Assembly (NCBI RefSeq): GCF_021738965.1
Contig: NZ_JAKKOQ010000015.1
Span: forward strand, 78,035-142,034
Length of the DNA stretch: 64,000 nucleotides
Direction: 5' to 3'
Source: Gordonia zhenghanii
GTDB taxonomy: Bacteria; Actinomycetota; Actinomycetes; Mycobacteriales; Mycobacteriaceae
Position 1 is the first letter of the stretch, and every line of letters begins with the position of its first letter. Under the pieces are notes generated by a model that did no database searches, was not told the DNA's origin, and saw only the letters and a list, made by a program, of their open reading frames with translations. Shown here piece by piece: positions 42,689-51,598 of this stretch. Both the position numbers and the translations under genes were made by a program.

Positions 42689-45493
42689 TCAGCGCCTCGG
42701 AAAAGCCGCGTTTCCCGGGTGCGGGGCGTACTCGTGCGGTGCGGCGGTGAACACCGTCGCTACCTCGACTCGTGACCGCACTCCGAGCTTGCCGAGAATG
42801 TGGGAGACGTGGACCTGCACCGTCCGCGGCGACAGGTAGAGGCGCGCGCCGATCTCTGGATTAGTGAGCCCGTCCCGGACGAGTTGCGCCACCCGCATCT
42901 CGGCGGCGGTCAAGCTCGCCGGGCCGCTGTGCGCCGGGCTGTGCTTCTGACGAGGCCCTCGTCGAACGCCCAGTTCTCGGATCCGAGACAGCAGGCGGTC
43001 GCAGTCGGTCGACGCTCCGGCCTGCTGGTAGATCGCGAGGGCCTCGTCGGCGTGGCCGCGGGCACGGGCGAGCTGCCGGTCGACGGCGGCCGCACAGGCC
43101 GCTTCTTCGAGAGCGGCGGCCGCAGTCATCGTGTACTCGAATTCGGCGGCGCGCCGTGCTGCTGTCTCGATGAGGTCCACATCGCCCGTGGACATGCCGA
43201 CGACGAGATCGACGTTTGGCGCCACCGCTCGGCATCCTGAGGTGTCCAGCCCGCTCACCGCATCGGCGACCTGTACCGTCAGGCGATGGTCGCGGCAGAC
43301 GAGGCCGATCCGAGCCACGTCGGGGGCGACCTGCAACATCCACGCGGCGCCCGATGCCCGTGCTGCGGTCCAGAAAGCGCGGGCATACGCGAGGGTCGCG
43401 GCCGGATTACCTGCGACCTCCAGGATCGCGAGATTCGCCCAGCCCGGATCGTCCATCCCGAACTGCAGCGGCAGCCGCCGCGAACTGAACTCGCGAAGCC
43501 GGTCCTGGGCTTCGCGGAATCGCCCACGATGCGCCTCGATGTAAGCGAGTTGACCGACGGCGATCGATACCCAGCCGCTGCCCGTCTCCTCGGCGAGTTC
43601 CAGGCCTGCCGTGTACTCGGCGACTGCGTGGTTCCAGTCGCCGGCAGTGAACGCGGTGCCCGCGGCGACGAAGCAGTGATAGGGGGAGAGCCATCCGCTA
43701 CCGGACTCCTGTGCCCTAACACGCACATCCTGCACACTCTGCCGAGCGGAGGCGACGCCGTGGGCGTACAACTCGAACAGCGGCGGCCAGATCAACGCGG
43801 TCGTGCGCTCCCGACGTCCCTGATCGCCGAGGTCGAGTGCGAAGCTCTCCTCGATCAGTGCGACCGCTTCGAGAGACCGGCCGTCGAGGTGGGCAGCACA
43901 ACTCAGCGAGGTCAGCGCGCGAGACTGTGCATCGCGATGGTCGTTCTCGATCAACGCCGGGAGGGTCGCGGTGATCTCGGCTGCAGCGTCTCGCCAATCG
44001 CCTGCCAGGATCCGGACCCAGGCGTGGGTCTGTTCGAGTTCACGGCGCAGCTCGGGCTCGAGATGCGGGGACGCGAGGAGTTCGGACAGTGTCCGCAGAG
44101 CGTCGGTGGTCTGCCCGCCGTCGATCTGTGAGCGGAGAAGGACCTCGAACAGTGCCTCGGGGTCGGTGCCGTTCGCGAGTTCGGCCCTGGCGAACTCGAC
44201 TGCCTCGCGCACCTGTCCCGCCGAGAGCAGTGCGCGGGCCTGCTCACTGGCTGCCGGCGCCGACTCGTCTCCCGCGTAGATCGGGACTTCGGCGAGGAGT
44301 TCAGCTGCGACCGAGGGAGCGAAGTCGCGGGACTCGCCGATGGCCTGCCAGAGGACACGCGCGACGGTCTGGTCCGGTGGTGAGTCCGCACCGTCCGCAG
44401 CGCGCATCAGGTGTTCGGCGACGACGGCCGCCGAGGATCCCTTGTCGTCGAGGACAGCCGCGACTCGCCGGTGCAGGGCACGGCGGGTCGGCGCGTACAT
44501 CAGCTGGTAGGCACCGTCACGGTAGACGTCGTGGCCGACCGCGACGATCTGCTCGGTCGGCGAGTAGGTCACGAGCCCGCTGTCGCGAAGATGATCGAGT
44601 GTGGGACGCAGAGCGTCGCCGGTGGTGTACATGATCTCGGCTATCTCGCCCAGAGGCGCCGGAGCGGCTCGGACCGCGAGCACGCCGAGCAGTTCCAGGG
44701 CGCTGTCGTCGAGGTCGCTCAAGGACTCTCGGACCAACGGTCCGAGTTCGGCGCCGACCGCCACGCCGTGGTCACCGACGAGATCGACCTCGTCGTCGGA
44801 GACCTGGTGGAGCAGTCGTGCGGACCGCAGAGCGCGTAGCAGTTCTTTGACGAACAACGGGTTGCCGCCTGCGGCGCGCAACGCGTGCGTCAGACGCGGC
44901 GACGGTCGGCGGCCGAGAACCGCGTGCGTGAGTTCGAAGACATCCGGCGCAGCCATCGCAGCGAGGTGGATCCGGGTCGCCGTCTGGATCAGCAGTGCAT
45001 CGACCTGGTCGCGCACCGGGTGAGCCCGACCGACGAGAAGCACGGCCAGCGGCAGATCGCGGGCAGCCCATACGAGGCGACGGAGCACACGCAACGATGC
45101 GCCGTCGACCTGGTGCAAGTCGTCGACGCACACCAGGACGGGACCGGACGAACAGAGTCGGTCGATGCGCGCGAACGCGAATTCGGCCGGATCGTCATGC
45201 CCGGGAGCCGCCCCAACGAGGTCGCCGACCAGAGCGTATCCACTCCGATTGTGCAACGGATCCCCACGCGCAGTGAGGACGTGACAGTCGGTGATGCTGC
45301 GGGCCCACTCGGCGTACGCGGCCGTCAAGTGCGTCTTTCCGATGCCTGCGGGACCGATGACCGCCACCGATTGGCCTCGGGGCGACGATCCGCGCACTAC
45401 CGGGTCGAGCAAGTCGCGCAGCGAGGTCTCGGTGGCAGCGCGGGACGGTGAACAGTCTGCAACCGCACCCTGACTCCCGGGATGTCGCTCCAT
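42689..45493 (-). CDS. LAL-type LuxR-family transcriptional regulator
   Basis: A 934-residue large ATP-binding LuxR regulator. An AAA/STAND module at the N-terminus has Walker A GPAGIGKTHLTAAYAEW and Walker B VLVCVDDLHQVDGASLRVLRRL. A long TPR-like helical middle (about 400-830) follows. The C-terminal HTH is LTAAEMRVAQLVRDGLTNPEIGARLYLSPRTVQVHVSHILGKLGVRSR in pieces, from about 863. Such proteins are signal-responsive activators of secondary metabolism or catabolism; the target is not clear from context. The N-terminal GGAGGGAGAG ribosome site lies within a short inverted repeat. Transcribed alone, with its own promoter. Confidence 0.9.
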   Translation of the reverse strand: MERHPGSQGAVADCSPSRAATETSLRDLLDPVVRGSSPRGQSVAVIGPAGIGKTHLTAAYAEWARSITDCHVLTARGDPLHNRSGYALVGDLVGAAPGHDDPAEFAFARIDRLCSSGPVLVCVDDLHQVDGASLRVLRRLVWAARDLPLAVLLVGRAHPVRDQVDALLIQTATRIHLAAMAAPDVFELTHAVLGRRPSPRLTHALRAAGGNPLFVKELLRALRSARLLHQVSDDEVDLVGDHGVAVGAELGPLVRESLSDLDDSALELLGVLAVRAAPAPLGEIAEIMYTTGDALRPTLDHLRDSGLVTYSPTEQIVAVGHDVYRDGAYQLMYAPTRRALHRRVAAVLDDKGSSAAVVAEHLMRAADGADSPPDQTVARVLWQAIGESRDFAPSVAAELLAEVPIYAGDESAPAASEQARALLSAGQVREAVEFARAELANGTDPEALFEVLLRSQIDGGQTTDALRTLSELLASPHLEPELRRELEQTHAWVRILAGDWRDAAAEITATLPALIENDHRDAQSRALTSLSCAAHLDGRSLEAVALIEESFALDLGDQGRRERTTALIWPPLFELYAHGVASARQSVQDVRVRAQESGSGWLSPYHCFVAAGTAFTAGDWNHAVAEYTAGLELAEETGSGWVSIAVGQLAYIEAHRGRFREAQDRLREFSSRRLPLQFGMDDPGWANLAILEVAGNPAATLAYARAFWTAARASGAAWMLQVAPDVARIGLVCRDHRLTVQVADAVSGLDTSGCRAVAPNVDLVVGMSTGDVDLIETAARRAAEFEYTMTAAAALEEAACAAAVDRQLARARGHADEALAIYQQAGASTDCDRLLSRIRELGVRRGPRQKHSPAHSGPASLTAAEMRVAQLVRDGLTNPEIGARLYLSPRTVQVHVSHILGKLGVRSRVEVATVFTAAPHEYAPHPGNAAFPRR

Positions 45494-45520
45494 CGAGCTC
45501 TCCCTCCACCACGGGGAGCT
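45494..45520 (-). promoter_or_regulatory. Inverted repeat covering the LAL gene ribosome site
   Basis: On the minus strand AGCTCCCC and GGGAGAGCT (one bulged base) flank GTGGTGGA, and the second arm contains the Shine-Dalgarno-like GGGAGAG directly before the ATG at 45493. A folded leader would hide the ribosome site. The pairing is visible; regulation is inferred. Confidence 0.35.
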
Positions 45521-45585
45521 TATCGCCTTAATCGGTCGTTCGTTCGATTTCCGGCGACCTCGCGGGCGGTTCCGCCGCGGTGGGG

Positions 45586-46443
45586 CTACTCGCCGGTGAA
45601 CTTCGGGGGGCGCTTCTCGAACACGGAGGTGATCGCCTCGGTGAGGTCTTTACTCGGTAGGAACGCGGCGTTCCACGCTGCGACGTAGCGGAGGCTGTCG
45701 GCCACGGCTCCGCTGCGCGAGTGGTCCAGGACGTCCTTGACACCCTGTACGACCAGCGGGGGATTGACCGCGATCTCGGCTGCGGTACGGCGGGCTGCGG
45801 CCAGGACGGCGTCCTGGTCGTCGTACACGTCGCTGATGAGGCCGATCTTCTCGGCGCGAGCGGCGTCGATGTCCTTGCCGGTCAGCGCGAGTTCGCGAGT
45901 GTGACCGTCGCCGATGATCAACGGCAGTCGCGCAAGCGATCCCATGTCGGCGACGATCGCTACTCGCACTTCGCGCACGCTGAACTTGGCGTCGGTGCTG
46001 GCGACGCGAATGTCCGCAGCGGTGATCAGGTCGACACCGCCGCCGATGCACCAGCCGGAGATCGCCGCGACCACAGGCTTGCGGCAGTCGGCCACCGCGT
46101 TCACGCCCCTCTGCATACGCTTGACCATGTCGTGGAAGTCGGTGCGCGGCGCGGCCTTTGCATCCTCGGCGAGGATCGGCGCGAAGTCGCCGCCCATCGC
46201 GGGCAGGTCGAGGCCGAACGAGAAGTTCTTGCCGGAACCGGTCAGCACGACCGCCCGGACGTCCTTGTCGGCGTCGATGCCTTCGAACAGTGGGATCAAC
46301 TCGGACCAGAAGTCCGGGCCCATCGCATTGCCTTTCCCCGGTCCGATCAGGGTCACCTCGGCGACATGGTCGGCGACCTGGACGTCGAAGGCCTGGTACT
46401 GGTTGCTGTCGCGGTAATCGGGTGTAGTCACGTCGTTGCTCAT
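45586..46443 (-). CDS. Crotonase-family protein, dienoyl-CoA isomerase type
   Basis: A 285-residue enoyl-CoA hydratase/isomerase. The oxyanion-hole segments are GSGKNFSFGLDLPAMGG and ISGWCIGGGVDLITAADIRVAS; then EVRVAIVADMGSLARLPLIIG, where ECH1-type delta3,5-delta2,4-dienoyl-CoA isomerases have their catalytic Asp (AD-G) in place of the second hydratase Glu. This suggests isomerisation during beta-oxidation of unsaturated fatty acids rather than hydration. Such genes are often named echA. A TTAC...GTAA inverted repeat lies 11 bases upstream of the ATG. A single-gene unit. Confidence 0.9.
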   Translation of the reverse strand: MSNDVTTPDYRDSNQYQAFDVQVADHVAEVTLIGPGKGNAMGPDFWSELIPLFEGIDADKDVRAVVLTGSGKNFSFGLDLPAMGGDFAPILAEDAKAAPRTDFHDMVKRMQRGVNAVADCRKPVVAAISGWCIGGGVDLITAADIRVASTDAKFSVREVRVAIVADMGSLARLPLIIGDGHTRELALTGKDIDAARAEKIGLISDVYDDQDAVLAAARRTAAEIAVNPPLVVQGVKDVLDHSRSGAVADSLRYVAAWNAAFLPSKDLTEAITSVFEKRPPKFTGE

Positions 46444-46453
46444 CCTTCGTATG

Positions 46454-46467
46454 TTACTCGCTGGTAA
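46454..46467. promoter_or_regulatory. Inverted repeat upstream of the crotonase gene
   Basis: TTACTCGCTGGTAA has complementary TTAC/GTAA ends with a 6-base centre. Similar palindromes occur upstream of fatty-acid-degradation genes in actinobacteria and bind TetR-type acyl-CoA-responsive repressors; which regulator binds here is inferred. It lies at -11 to -24 from the start codon, a good place for repression. Confidence 0.4.
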
Positions 46468-46495
46468 TGGTAGGTCCCGGTATGGATAGGACAGG

Positions 46496-48256
46496 TCACT
46501 CGCGGGTCAGGTGGGGCAGAAGTCGTTCGGTGTCGGCGTCGGTCCATCCCGCTGGTTCGAGGATCCTCGCCCAGGCTTTCGGGATCGAGGCGAGGTAGTT
46601 GTGACCATGGCCGTCCGGGACGTCGACGGACACGGCCATGTCTGCCGCTACCTGCAAGAACGTGACGAACGGGATCCATTGTGTGGCGTCCAGGACGTCG
46701 GGCCCACGTCGTTCGTCGAGCCAGTCCGGTTCGGACAGGATCAGATCGGGCGACCACCATGAGATCGGATCGGACGCGTGCTGGAGGTACACGATCCGGG
46801 GAGTCGACCACGGCTCGTCGGTCGGGCGGTCCAGATCTGCTGCGTCACTGATGAAACGGACCTGTTCGCCGCCGTCGACGACGGGGAGGTACTCGGGCGA
46901 ACCGGCGTCGCGGTCGTTAGTCGTGTCCCGCCACAACGTGTTGCTGAACGTGGGTCCCGTCAGTAGGACTCCGTCGGTGCGGGCGGCCATCGTCGGGATG
47001 GACCCGAACGGCGACTCGCCTGCGAAGGATCCGAGGCTCTCACCGAACACGACGATCTTCGGGCGTTGCGCTTCGGGTACTTCGCGGACCAGTTTGTCGA
47101 CGGCTTCGAACAACGCTCGGCCCGCCTGCCTGGCACGCTCCTGGTCGACGAGGAACGACAGCCAACTCGGCAGCGTCGAATACTGCATCGACACCATGGC
47201 TGTGTCGCCGTTGAACATGTACTCGAGCGAATCCGGATTGGCGCGGTTGATCCAGCCGGTGCCGGTGGTGGACGCGATGCCGATGACTGCTCGATCGAGG
47301 CCGCCTGCACGGACGAGTTCGCGGGCGGCGAGGTCTGCGGCGGCGTCGATGTCAGGCGCTGAGTCGATGCCTGCGTAGACGCGGATCGGCTCTTGCGCCG
47401 GACGCGCGGTGAACTCGCCGATCTCAGCGGCGCTCGGCCCGGTGGACACGAACGCACGTCCCATCCGGCCCAAGCTCTCCCAACGCGCCAGCGACTCCGG
47501 ACCGCCTGATCGCAACGGCGAGGTCGGTGGCTCCGAGTCGGGGGTGGATTCGTCATTGACCGCCGCGAACGTCGAATTGAGCGCGCGCATCGTGTTCTTC
47601 GCGACGACGTCGTTCACGAATACGAGACTGGCCACCAGCACGACGATGACTGCGACGGCTGCCGAGATCCGTGGCGGGACATGTCTGCTCAATCGACGAG
47701 TCAGTAGGCGTACCAGTGCGCCCCACGCCTGACCGAGCAGTAGAAGTACCAAGAACACGACGACGGCGATTGCCAGGATCTGCGGGTACGCGCCCCAGGA
47801 GAGGCGATCGACGCCCATCAGATCGCGGAGCTCGTCCTGCCACCGCGCGAACCAGTAGAGCATCACCGCGGTGCCTGCCGCGGCGACGACGCCGAGGACG
47901 ATCCACGCGGCGCGGCGCGGGCGCGGCCACGGCTCGGAGCGCGAGACGAGATACCTTGCGAACCAAGCGAAGAAGGCTCCCAGCAGGTAGCCGACGGCGG
48001 CGGCGCCCGCACTCACGACTCCCTGGAACAGCGGCCCGCGCGGCAATAGCGAGGGAGTGGCCGAGAACCACAAGAACACGGTGGCGATGACCGCACCGGT
48101 GAACGAGAGCCGCCCACCGTAGGTCGTCGCCCAGCGTCGGACCCGCGAGCGTGCGGGCGGACTCTCAGCGCCGGAATCGGGATCGTCGTCCGCCGCACGA
48201 TCGGTGTCAACGGACACGGCGTCTCCTCCGGGTGTGGACATGATGTGGTCATTCAT
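46496..48256 (-). CDS. Membrane alpha/beta-hydrolase of the Rv1069c type
   Basis: A 586-residue protein. The N-terminal half holds about four or five membrane segments (from LSFTGAVIATVFLWFSATPSLLP to ISAAVAVIVVLVASLVFV). The C-terminal half is an alpha/beta-hydrolase-like domain with a nucleophile elbow-like GESLGSF (in KIVVFGESLGSFAGESPFG) and a late Asp/His region including DGHGHNY. The protein resembles M. tuberculosis Rv1069c along its length; function is not known. The first 35 residues are acidic and disordered. ATG 48256 and ATG 48241 are both possible starts. The gene is divergent from the VOC gene. Confidence 0.85.
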   Translation of the reverse strand: MNDHIMSTPGGDAVSVDTDRAADDDPDSGAESPPARSRVRRWATTYGGRLSFTGAVIATVFLWFSATPSLLPRGPLFQGVVSAGAAAVGYLLGAFFAWFARYLVSRSEPWPRPRRAAWIVLGVVAAAGTAVMLYWFARWQDELRDLMGVDRLSWGAYPQILAIAVVVFLVLLLLGQAWGALVRLLTRRLSRHVPPRISAAVAVIVVLVASLVFVNDVVAKNTMRALNSTFAAVNDESTPDSEPPTSPLRSGGPESLARWESLGRMGRAFVSTGPSAAEIGEFTARPAQEPIRVYAGIDSAPDIDAAADLAARELVRAGGLDRAVIGIASTTGTGWINRANPDSLEYMFNGDTAMVSMQYSTLPSWLSFLVDQERARQAGRALFEAVDKLVREVPEAQRPKIVVFGESLGSFAGESPFGSIPTMAARTDGVLLTGPTFSNTLWRDTTNDRDAGSPEYLPVVDGGEQVRFISDAADLDRPTDEPWSTPRIVYLQHASDPISWWSPDLILSEPDWLDERRGPDVLDATQWIPFVTFLQVAADMAVSVDVPDGHGHNYLASIPKAWARILEPAGWTDADTERLLPHLTRE

Positions 48257-48320
48257 ACGCTAGGGCGCGATCGGCCGGAACGGCCCCGTTCCCTGCGGCG
48301 GGTTGTGGGACCATGGGGCC

Positions 48321-48998
48321 GTGAGGAACTCGAACGATCCGATCGCTGCATCCGACGTCCGTATCGGCATCCCCGTCGCCGACGTCGACGCGGCGACACG
48401 CGCCTATCGGATCCTGCTCGGCGCACCGGCGGCCGACCGCCAGTGGGCGGCGGCCAACGGGTCGCTCGTCCTGCTCGACGCGGACTCGGATCCGTCAGTC
48501 GACTTCGTGGTTCCCGACGAGGCTCGGGCGCGCGCCCAACTCGAACGGCGAGGTCTGTCGGCCACCGACCACGCGCCGATCGGCGTGACGGAGGCGATCG
48601 GTCGGGAAGTCGAGTGGCCGGTGCTCGATCACATCGTTCTCACGCATTCCGACGCGGATGCGGCGATCGCGTTGTACGCGGGGCGATTCGGACTGAGTCT
48701 GCGTCGAGTGCGGCCGCTCGGCGACGGGCTGGACCAACTGTTCTTTCGGACACCGACGGTGGTCGTCGAAGTCGTCGCAGGTCCTGCGATGACCGATCGC
48801 GACCGGTTCGGTGGGATCGCGTGGTTGACAGAGGACATCGACGCCGACCAGGAGCGCATCGTCGAGGCCGGGCTGGACACCAGTGAGGTCCGCGAGGGGC
48901 GCAAGCCGGGGACCCGTGTGTGCACGGTCCGGGAACGAGTCCTGGGTACTCCGACTCTTCTGATCGAACAGTCGCCACGCCTGGACGACCTGTCATGA
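48321..48998 (+). CDS. VOC (glyoxalase/dioxygenase superfamily) protein
   Basis: About 225 residues with two VOC half-domains: DVRIGIPVADVDAATRAYRILLG near the start and PVLDHIVLTHSDADAAIALYAGRFGLSLRRV at about 95. The second half has DQLFFRTPTVVVEVV. The metal ligands look incomplete, so it may be a binding protein and not an enzyme. The start is uncertain: GTG 48321 is chosen, and GTG 48303 would add six residues. Its stop overlaps the next ATG (ATGA), so it heads an operon with the LON-domain protein. Confidence 0.8.
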   Translation: MRNSNDPIAASDVRIGIPVADVDAATRAYRILLGAPAADRQWAAANGSLVLLDADSDPSVDFVVPDEARARAQLERRGLSATDHAPIGVTEAIGREVEWPVLDHIVLTHSDADAAIALYAGRFGLSLRRVRPLGDGLDQLFFRTPTVVVEVVAGPAMTDRDRFGGIAWLTEDIDADQERIVEAGLDTSEVREGRKPGTRVCTVRERVLGTPTLLIEQSPRLDDLS

Positions 48999-49627
48999 CG
49001 ACGCCGATGTTTCCGCTCGGTTCGGTCCTGCTGCCCGGTGAACAACTGCCGCTCCGCATCTTCGAGCCCCGGTACGCCGACATGCTCGATGACGTGACCG
49101 CCGCGGACTCGACGTTCGGCGTCGTGTTGATCGAACGCGGGTCCGAGGTCGGCGGCGGTGACGCCCGAGGGAATGTCGGCACGCTGGCGTGGGTCAAGGA
49201 GTGGGCGGAGAGCGGACCCCGGCAGTACTCCCTGCTGTGCGCAGGCGTCCAGCGGATCGCCGTCGACGAATGGTTGCCCGACGACCCGTACCCGCGAGCC
49301 CGGACACGGGATCTGCCGGATGCCGACGGCGACGACCCCGTCTGGTCCGTACTGCTGGATCGGCGCGCGCAACTGCAGCTGTTGTGTGGACAGGGCGGGC
49401 GCCGCGACCCCCAACTGCGGTGGATCGCTTCGCAACTCGCCGAACCGGTCGACTATTCCGGCCACGATGCGACCGCGGCGAGCTTCCGTGCGACGTCGGA
49501 GCTGCCGTTGGGTGCAGCCGACCGGCAGCAAGCGCTGGTCGCGCCCGACGCTGCCGCACGCGTCGACGTCCTCGTCTCGGCGGTCGACGACCTGCTTGCA
49601 GCACTGCGGTTCCGTCTTCAAGCGTGA
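48995..49627 (+). CDS. LON-substrate-binding-domain protein
   Basis: A 210-residue stand-alone Lon N-terminal (LON-SB, PUA-like) domain without ATPase or protease. The signature is MFPLGSVLLPGEQLPLRIFEPRYADML, followed by FGVVLIERGSEVGGGD and a helical bundle (about 130-205). Such free-standing proteins are widespread in actinobacteria; the role is unknown, possibly substrate delivery or protein binding. It overlaps the VOC gene stop by 4 bases, and the pirin gene starts 28 bases after its stop. Confidence 0.9.
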   Translation: MTTPMFPLGSVLLPGEQLPLRIFEPRYADMLDDVTAADSTFGVVLIERGSEVGGGDARGNVGTLAWVKEWAESGPRQYSLLCAGVQRIAVDEWLPDDPYPRARTRDLPDADGDDPVWSVLLDRRAQLQLLCGQGGRRDPQLRWIASQLAEPVDYSGHDATAASFRATSELPLGAADRQQALVAPDAAARVDVLVSAVDDLLAALRFRLQA

Positions 49628-49655
49628 GCGTCGGCGGACGGCTATCCTCGGCGGC

Positions 49656-50645
49656 ATGAGCAATCTCGAAGTCCAGCCTGACGAGGTCGGTTGCTCGGGG
49701 ACCGCGTCGGACGGCGTTGAAGTCGTGACACCCCGGGAAGTACCGCTCGGCGGGATCCGCGCGATGCTGGTTCGGCGTACGCTGCCGACACGTGATCGTT
49801 CGATGATCGGCGCCTGGTGTTTCGCGGACCACTACGGTCCGGAGCCGGTGTCCTCGAGCGGCGGTATGCGGGTTCTACCGCACCCGCACACCGGATTGCA
49901 GACCGTCAGTTGGCTGTTCGAAGGCGAGATCGAGCACCGCGACAGCGCGGGCGTCCACGCGATGGTCGTGCCCGGCGAGCTCAACTTGATGTCGGCGGGC
50001 CACGGGATCAGCCATTCGGAGGTGTCGACCACAGCCACTGACGTCCTTCACGGCATGCAGTTGTGGCTCGCTCTGCCCGACGCGGTTCGTGACGAGCCCA
50101 ACGGATTTCAACACTTCGTACCTGATGCGGTGCCGTTGGCCGGGGTCGATGGGACCGAGGCGGGGACCGCACGCGTCTTCATCGGCGCCCTCGGCGGTTC
50201 GACGTCGCCCGTCGTCACCGCGACGCCGTTGCTCGGTGCGGAACTGGTCCTGACGCCGGGGGCGCGGGTGAACCTGTCTGTGGACCCGAGTTTCGAGCAC
50301 GGCGCGATCCTCGACACGGAGCGGCTCGTCGTCGCAGGCGTGGAGATCGGCCACGCGAGCCTCTGTTATGTGGGTCCGGGGTCGTCGACCCTCACGGTGG
50401 AGAATCCGACCGACGCTCCCGCCCGGGTGATCCTGCTGGGCGGGGAGCCGTTCGGAGAGGACCTCATCATGTGGTGGAACTTCGTTGGGCGCGATCACGA
50501 CGAGATCGTCGCTTACCGTGAGGAATGGGAGAGCGCCGCAGAGCGTTTCGGATCAGTAGACGGCTGGGACTCCGATGAACGGATTCCCGCGCCGCCGCTC
50601 CCCAACAGTCGGCTCAAGCCGAGAAGGAGGCCCGGACAGTCATGA
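49656..50645 (+). CDS. Pirin-family protein
   Basis: A 329-residue bicupin. The N-terminal cupin shows GAWCFADHYGP, LPHPHTGLQTVSWLFEGEIEHRDSAG and LNLMSAGHGISHSE, with the three His and one Glu that bind metal in pirins all present. The C-terminal cupin covers about 180-290. Some bacterial pirins act as quercetinases, others regulate metabolism by protein contact; which applies is unknown. ATG 49656 is the start of the family match. The stop overlaps the next gene by 4 bases (ATGA). Confidence 0.9.
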   Translation: MSNLEVQPDEVGCSGTASDGVEVVTPREVPLGGIRAMLVRRTLPTRDRSMIGAWCFADHYGPEPVSSSGGMRVLPHPHTGLQTVSWLFEGEIEHRDSAGVHAMVVPGELNLMSAGHGISHSEVSTTATDVLHGMQLWLALPDAVRDEPNGFQHFVPDAVPLAGVDGTEAGTARVFIGALGGSTSPVVTATPLLGAELVLTPGARVNLSVDPSFEHGAILDTERLVVAGVEIGHASLCYVGPGSSTLTVENPTDAPARVILLGGEPFGEDLIMWWNFVGRDHDEIVAYREEWESAAERFGSVDGWDSDERIPAPPLPNSRLKPRRRPGQS

Positions 50646-50977
50646 GTGAGAGCACCGAGCAGGTCGAGGTCACCCGCAACGACGCAGCAGGTCGTTACGA
50701 CATCACCGTCGACGGAGAACTCGCAGGTTTCACGGAGTTCGTCGACCACGACGGTCAACGCATATTCCCGCACACCGAGTTGGACGACAAGTTCTCGGGC
50801 CGTGGCCTGAGTTCGGTCCTGATTCGCCAGGCTCTCGCCGACACTCGCGCGGCCGGACAGCGCATCGTCCCGATCTGTCCTCTCGTCGCGCGGTACATCT
50901 CCAAGCACGAGGACGACGTCGGCGACATCGTCGACCGTGCGACTCCGGAAGCCCTCGAGTTCCTCAAGTCGCGCTAG
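50642..50977 (+). CDS. Small GNAT-like N-acetyltransferase (NATD1/YjdJ type)
   Basis: A 111-residue GCN5-related protein: ITVDGELAGFTEFVDHDGQRIFPHTELDDKFSGRGLSSVLIRQAL in parts carries the compact fold with the acetyl-CoA loop GRGLSSVL, followed by IVPICPLVARYISKHED, where the Cys is conserved in this small family. The substrate is unknown. Translationally coupled to the pirin gene by ATGA. A 19-bp tandem repeat starts 5 bases after the stop. Confidence 0.9.
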   Translation: MSESTEQVEVTRNDAAGRYDITVDGELAGFTEFVDHDGQRIFPHTELDDKFSGRGLSSVLIRQALADTRAAGQRIVPICPLVARYISKHEDDVGDIVDRATPEALEFLKSR

Positions 50978-50981
50978 ACCA

Positions 50982-51079
50982 CTGGTCGAGCCCTTTTCTG
51001 CTGGTCGAGCCCTTTTCTGCTGGTCGAGCCCTTTTCTGCTGGTCGAGCCCTTTTCTGCTGGTCGAGCGCAGTCGAGACC
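50982..51079. repeat. 19-bp tandem repeat, four perfect copies
   Basis: CTGGTCGAGCCCTTTTCTG occurs four times without change (50982-51000, 51001-51019, 51020-51038, 51039-51057), followed by CTGGTCGAGCGCAGTCGAGA (51058-51077). The last unit is the dispersed-repeat consensus of this genome region. The array fills the gap between two convergent stop codons. Four identical units suggest recent slippage and likely length variation among strains. Confidence 0.95.
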
Positions 51080-51540
51080 TACCGCGGACGTACGTTGTGC
51101 GCGCTCATGATCGACACGCGGTTGAAGGCGTTCATCGTGATGGCCGCCCATGTCACGGCAGAGATCTGCGCCGCGTCGAGGATGTCGGCGGCGCGTTCGT
51201 ATGCGCAGTTCGCGTCTTCGTGGCTCGGCAACTCGGTCACTGCTTCGGCGAGGTCGAGCGCGGCTTTCGTCTGGTCGTCGTAAATCGACGGTGCCTCGCG
51301 CCACGCCGGTAGTACGGCGATCTGCTGCTCGGTCGCACCGGCTTTGATCGCGTCGGCGTGGTGGAGGCTGAGACAGAATGCGCACCCGTTGATCTGCGAG
51401 CAGCGAAGATTGACGAGTTCGACGATCCGGCGGTCGAGTCCGGCCTCTGCCGCCGCCTCTGCGACCCCGAGCGACACAGCGACCAGTCGCTTGTAGACGT
51501 CGGGATTCTGCTTGTCGAGTTTGACGCGAGGTGTCAGCAT
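51079..51540 (-). CDS. Carboxymuconolactone-decarboxylase/AhpD-family protein
   Basis: A 153-residue AhpD-like protein with the redox motif CAFCLSLHHADA (CxxC plus His), preceded by VELVNLRCSQINGC. Members reduce peroxides or act as alkylhydroperoxidases; the extra Cys in RCSQINGCAFC is common in this branch. ATG 51540 (MLTPRVKLDK) is preferred to the GTG at 51549. Convergent with the small acetyltransferase; its stop codon touches the end of the repeat array. Confidence 0.9.
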   Translation of the reverse strand: MLTPRVKLDKQNPDVYKRLVAVSLGVAEAAAEAGLDRRIVELVNLRCSQINGCAFCLSLHHADAIKAGATEQQIAVLPAWREAPSIYDDQTKAALDLAEAVTELPSHEDANCAYERAADILDAAQISAVTWAAITMNAFNRVSIMSAHNVRPR

Positions 51541-51598
51541 GCGTCCCACGGTAGCGGTCGGCGGGAGTTTCCTCTCCCGGTCGCGCGACAGTCCTTAC

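Noticed and set aside
50982..51079. Tandem repeat considered as a CRISPR array
   Set aside because: Units are directly adjacent 19-mers with no unique spacers, and no cas genes are in the window.
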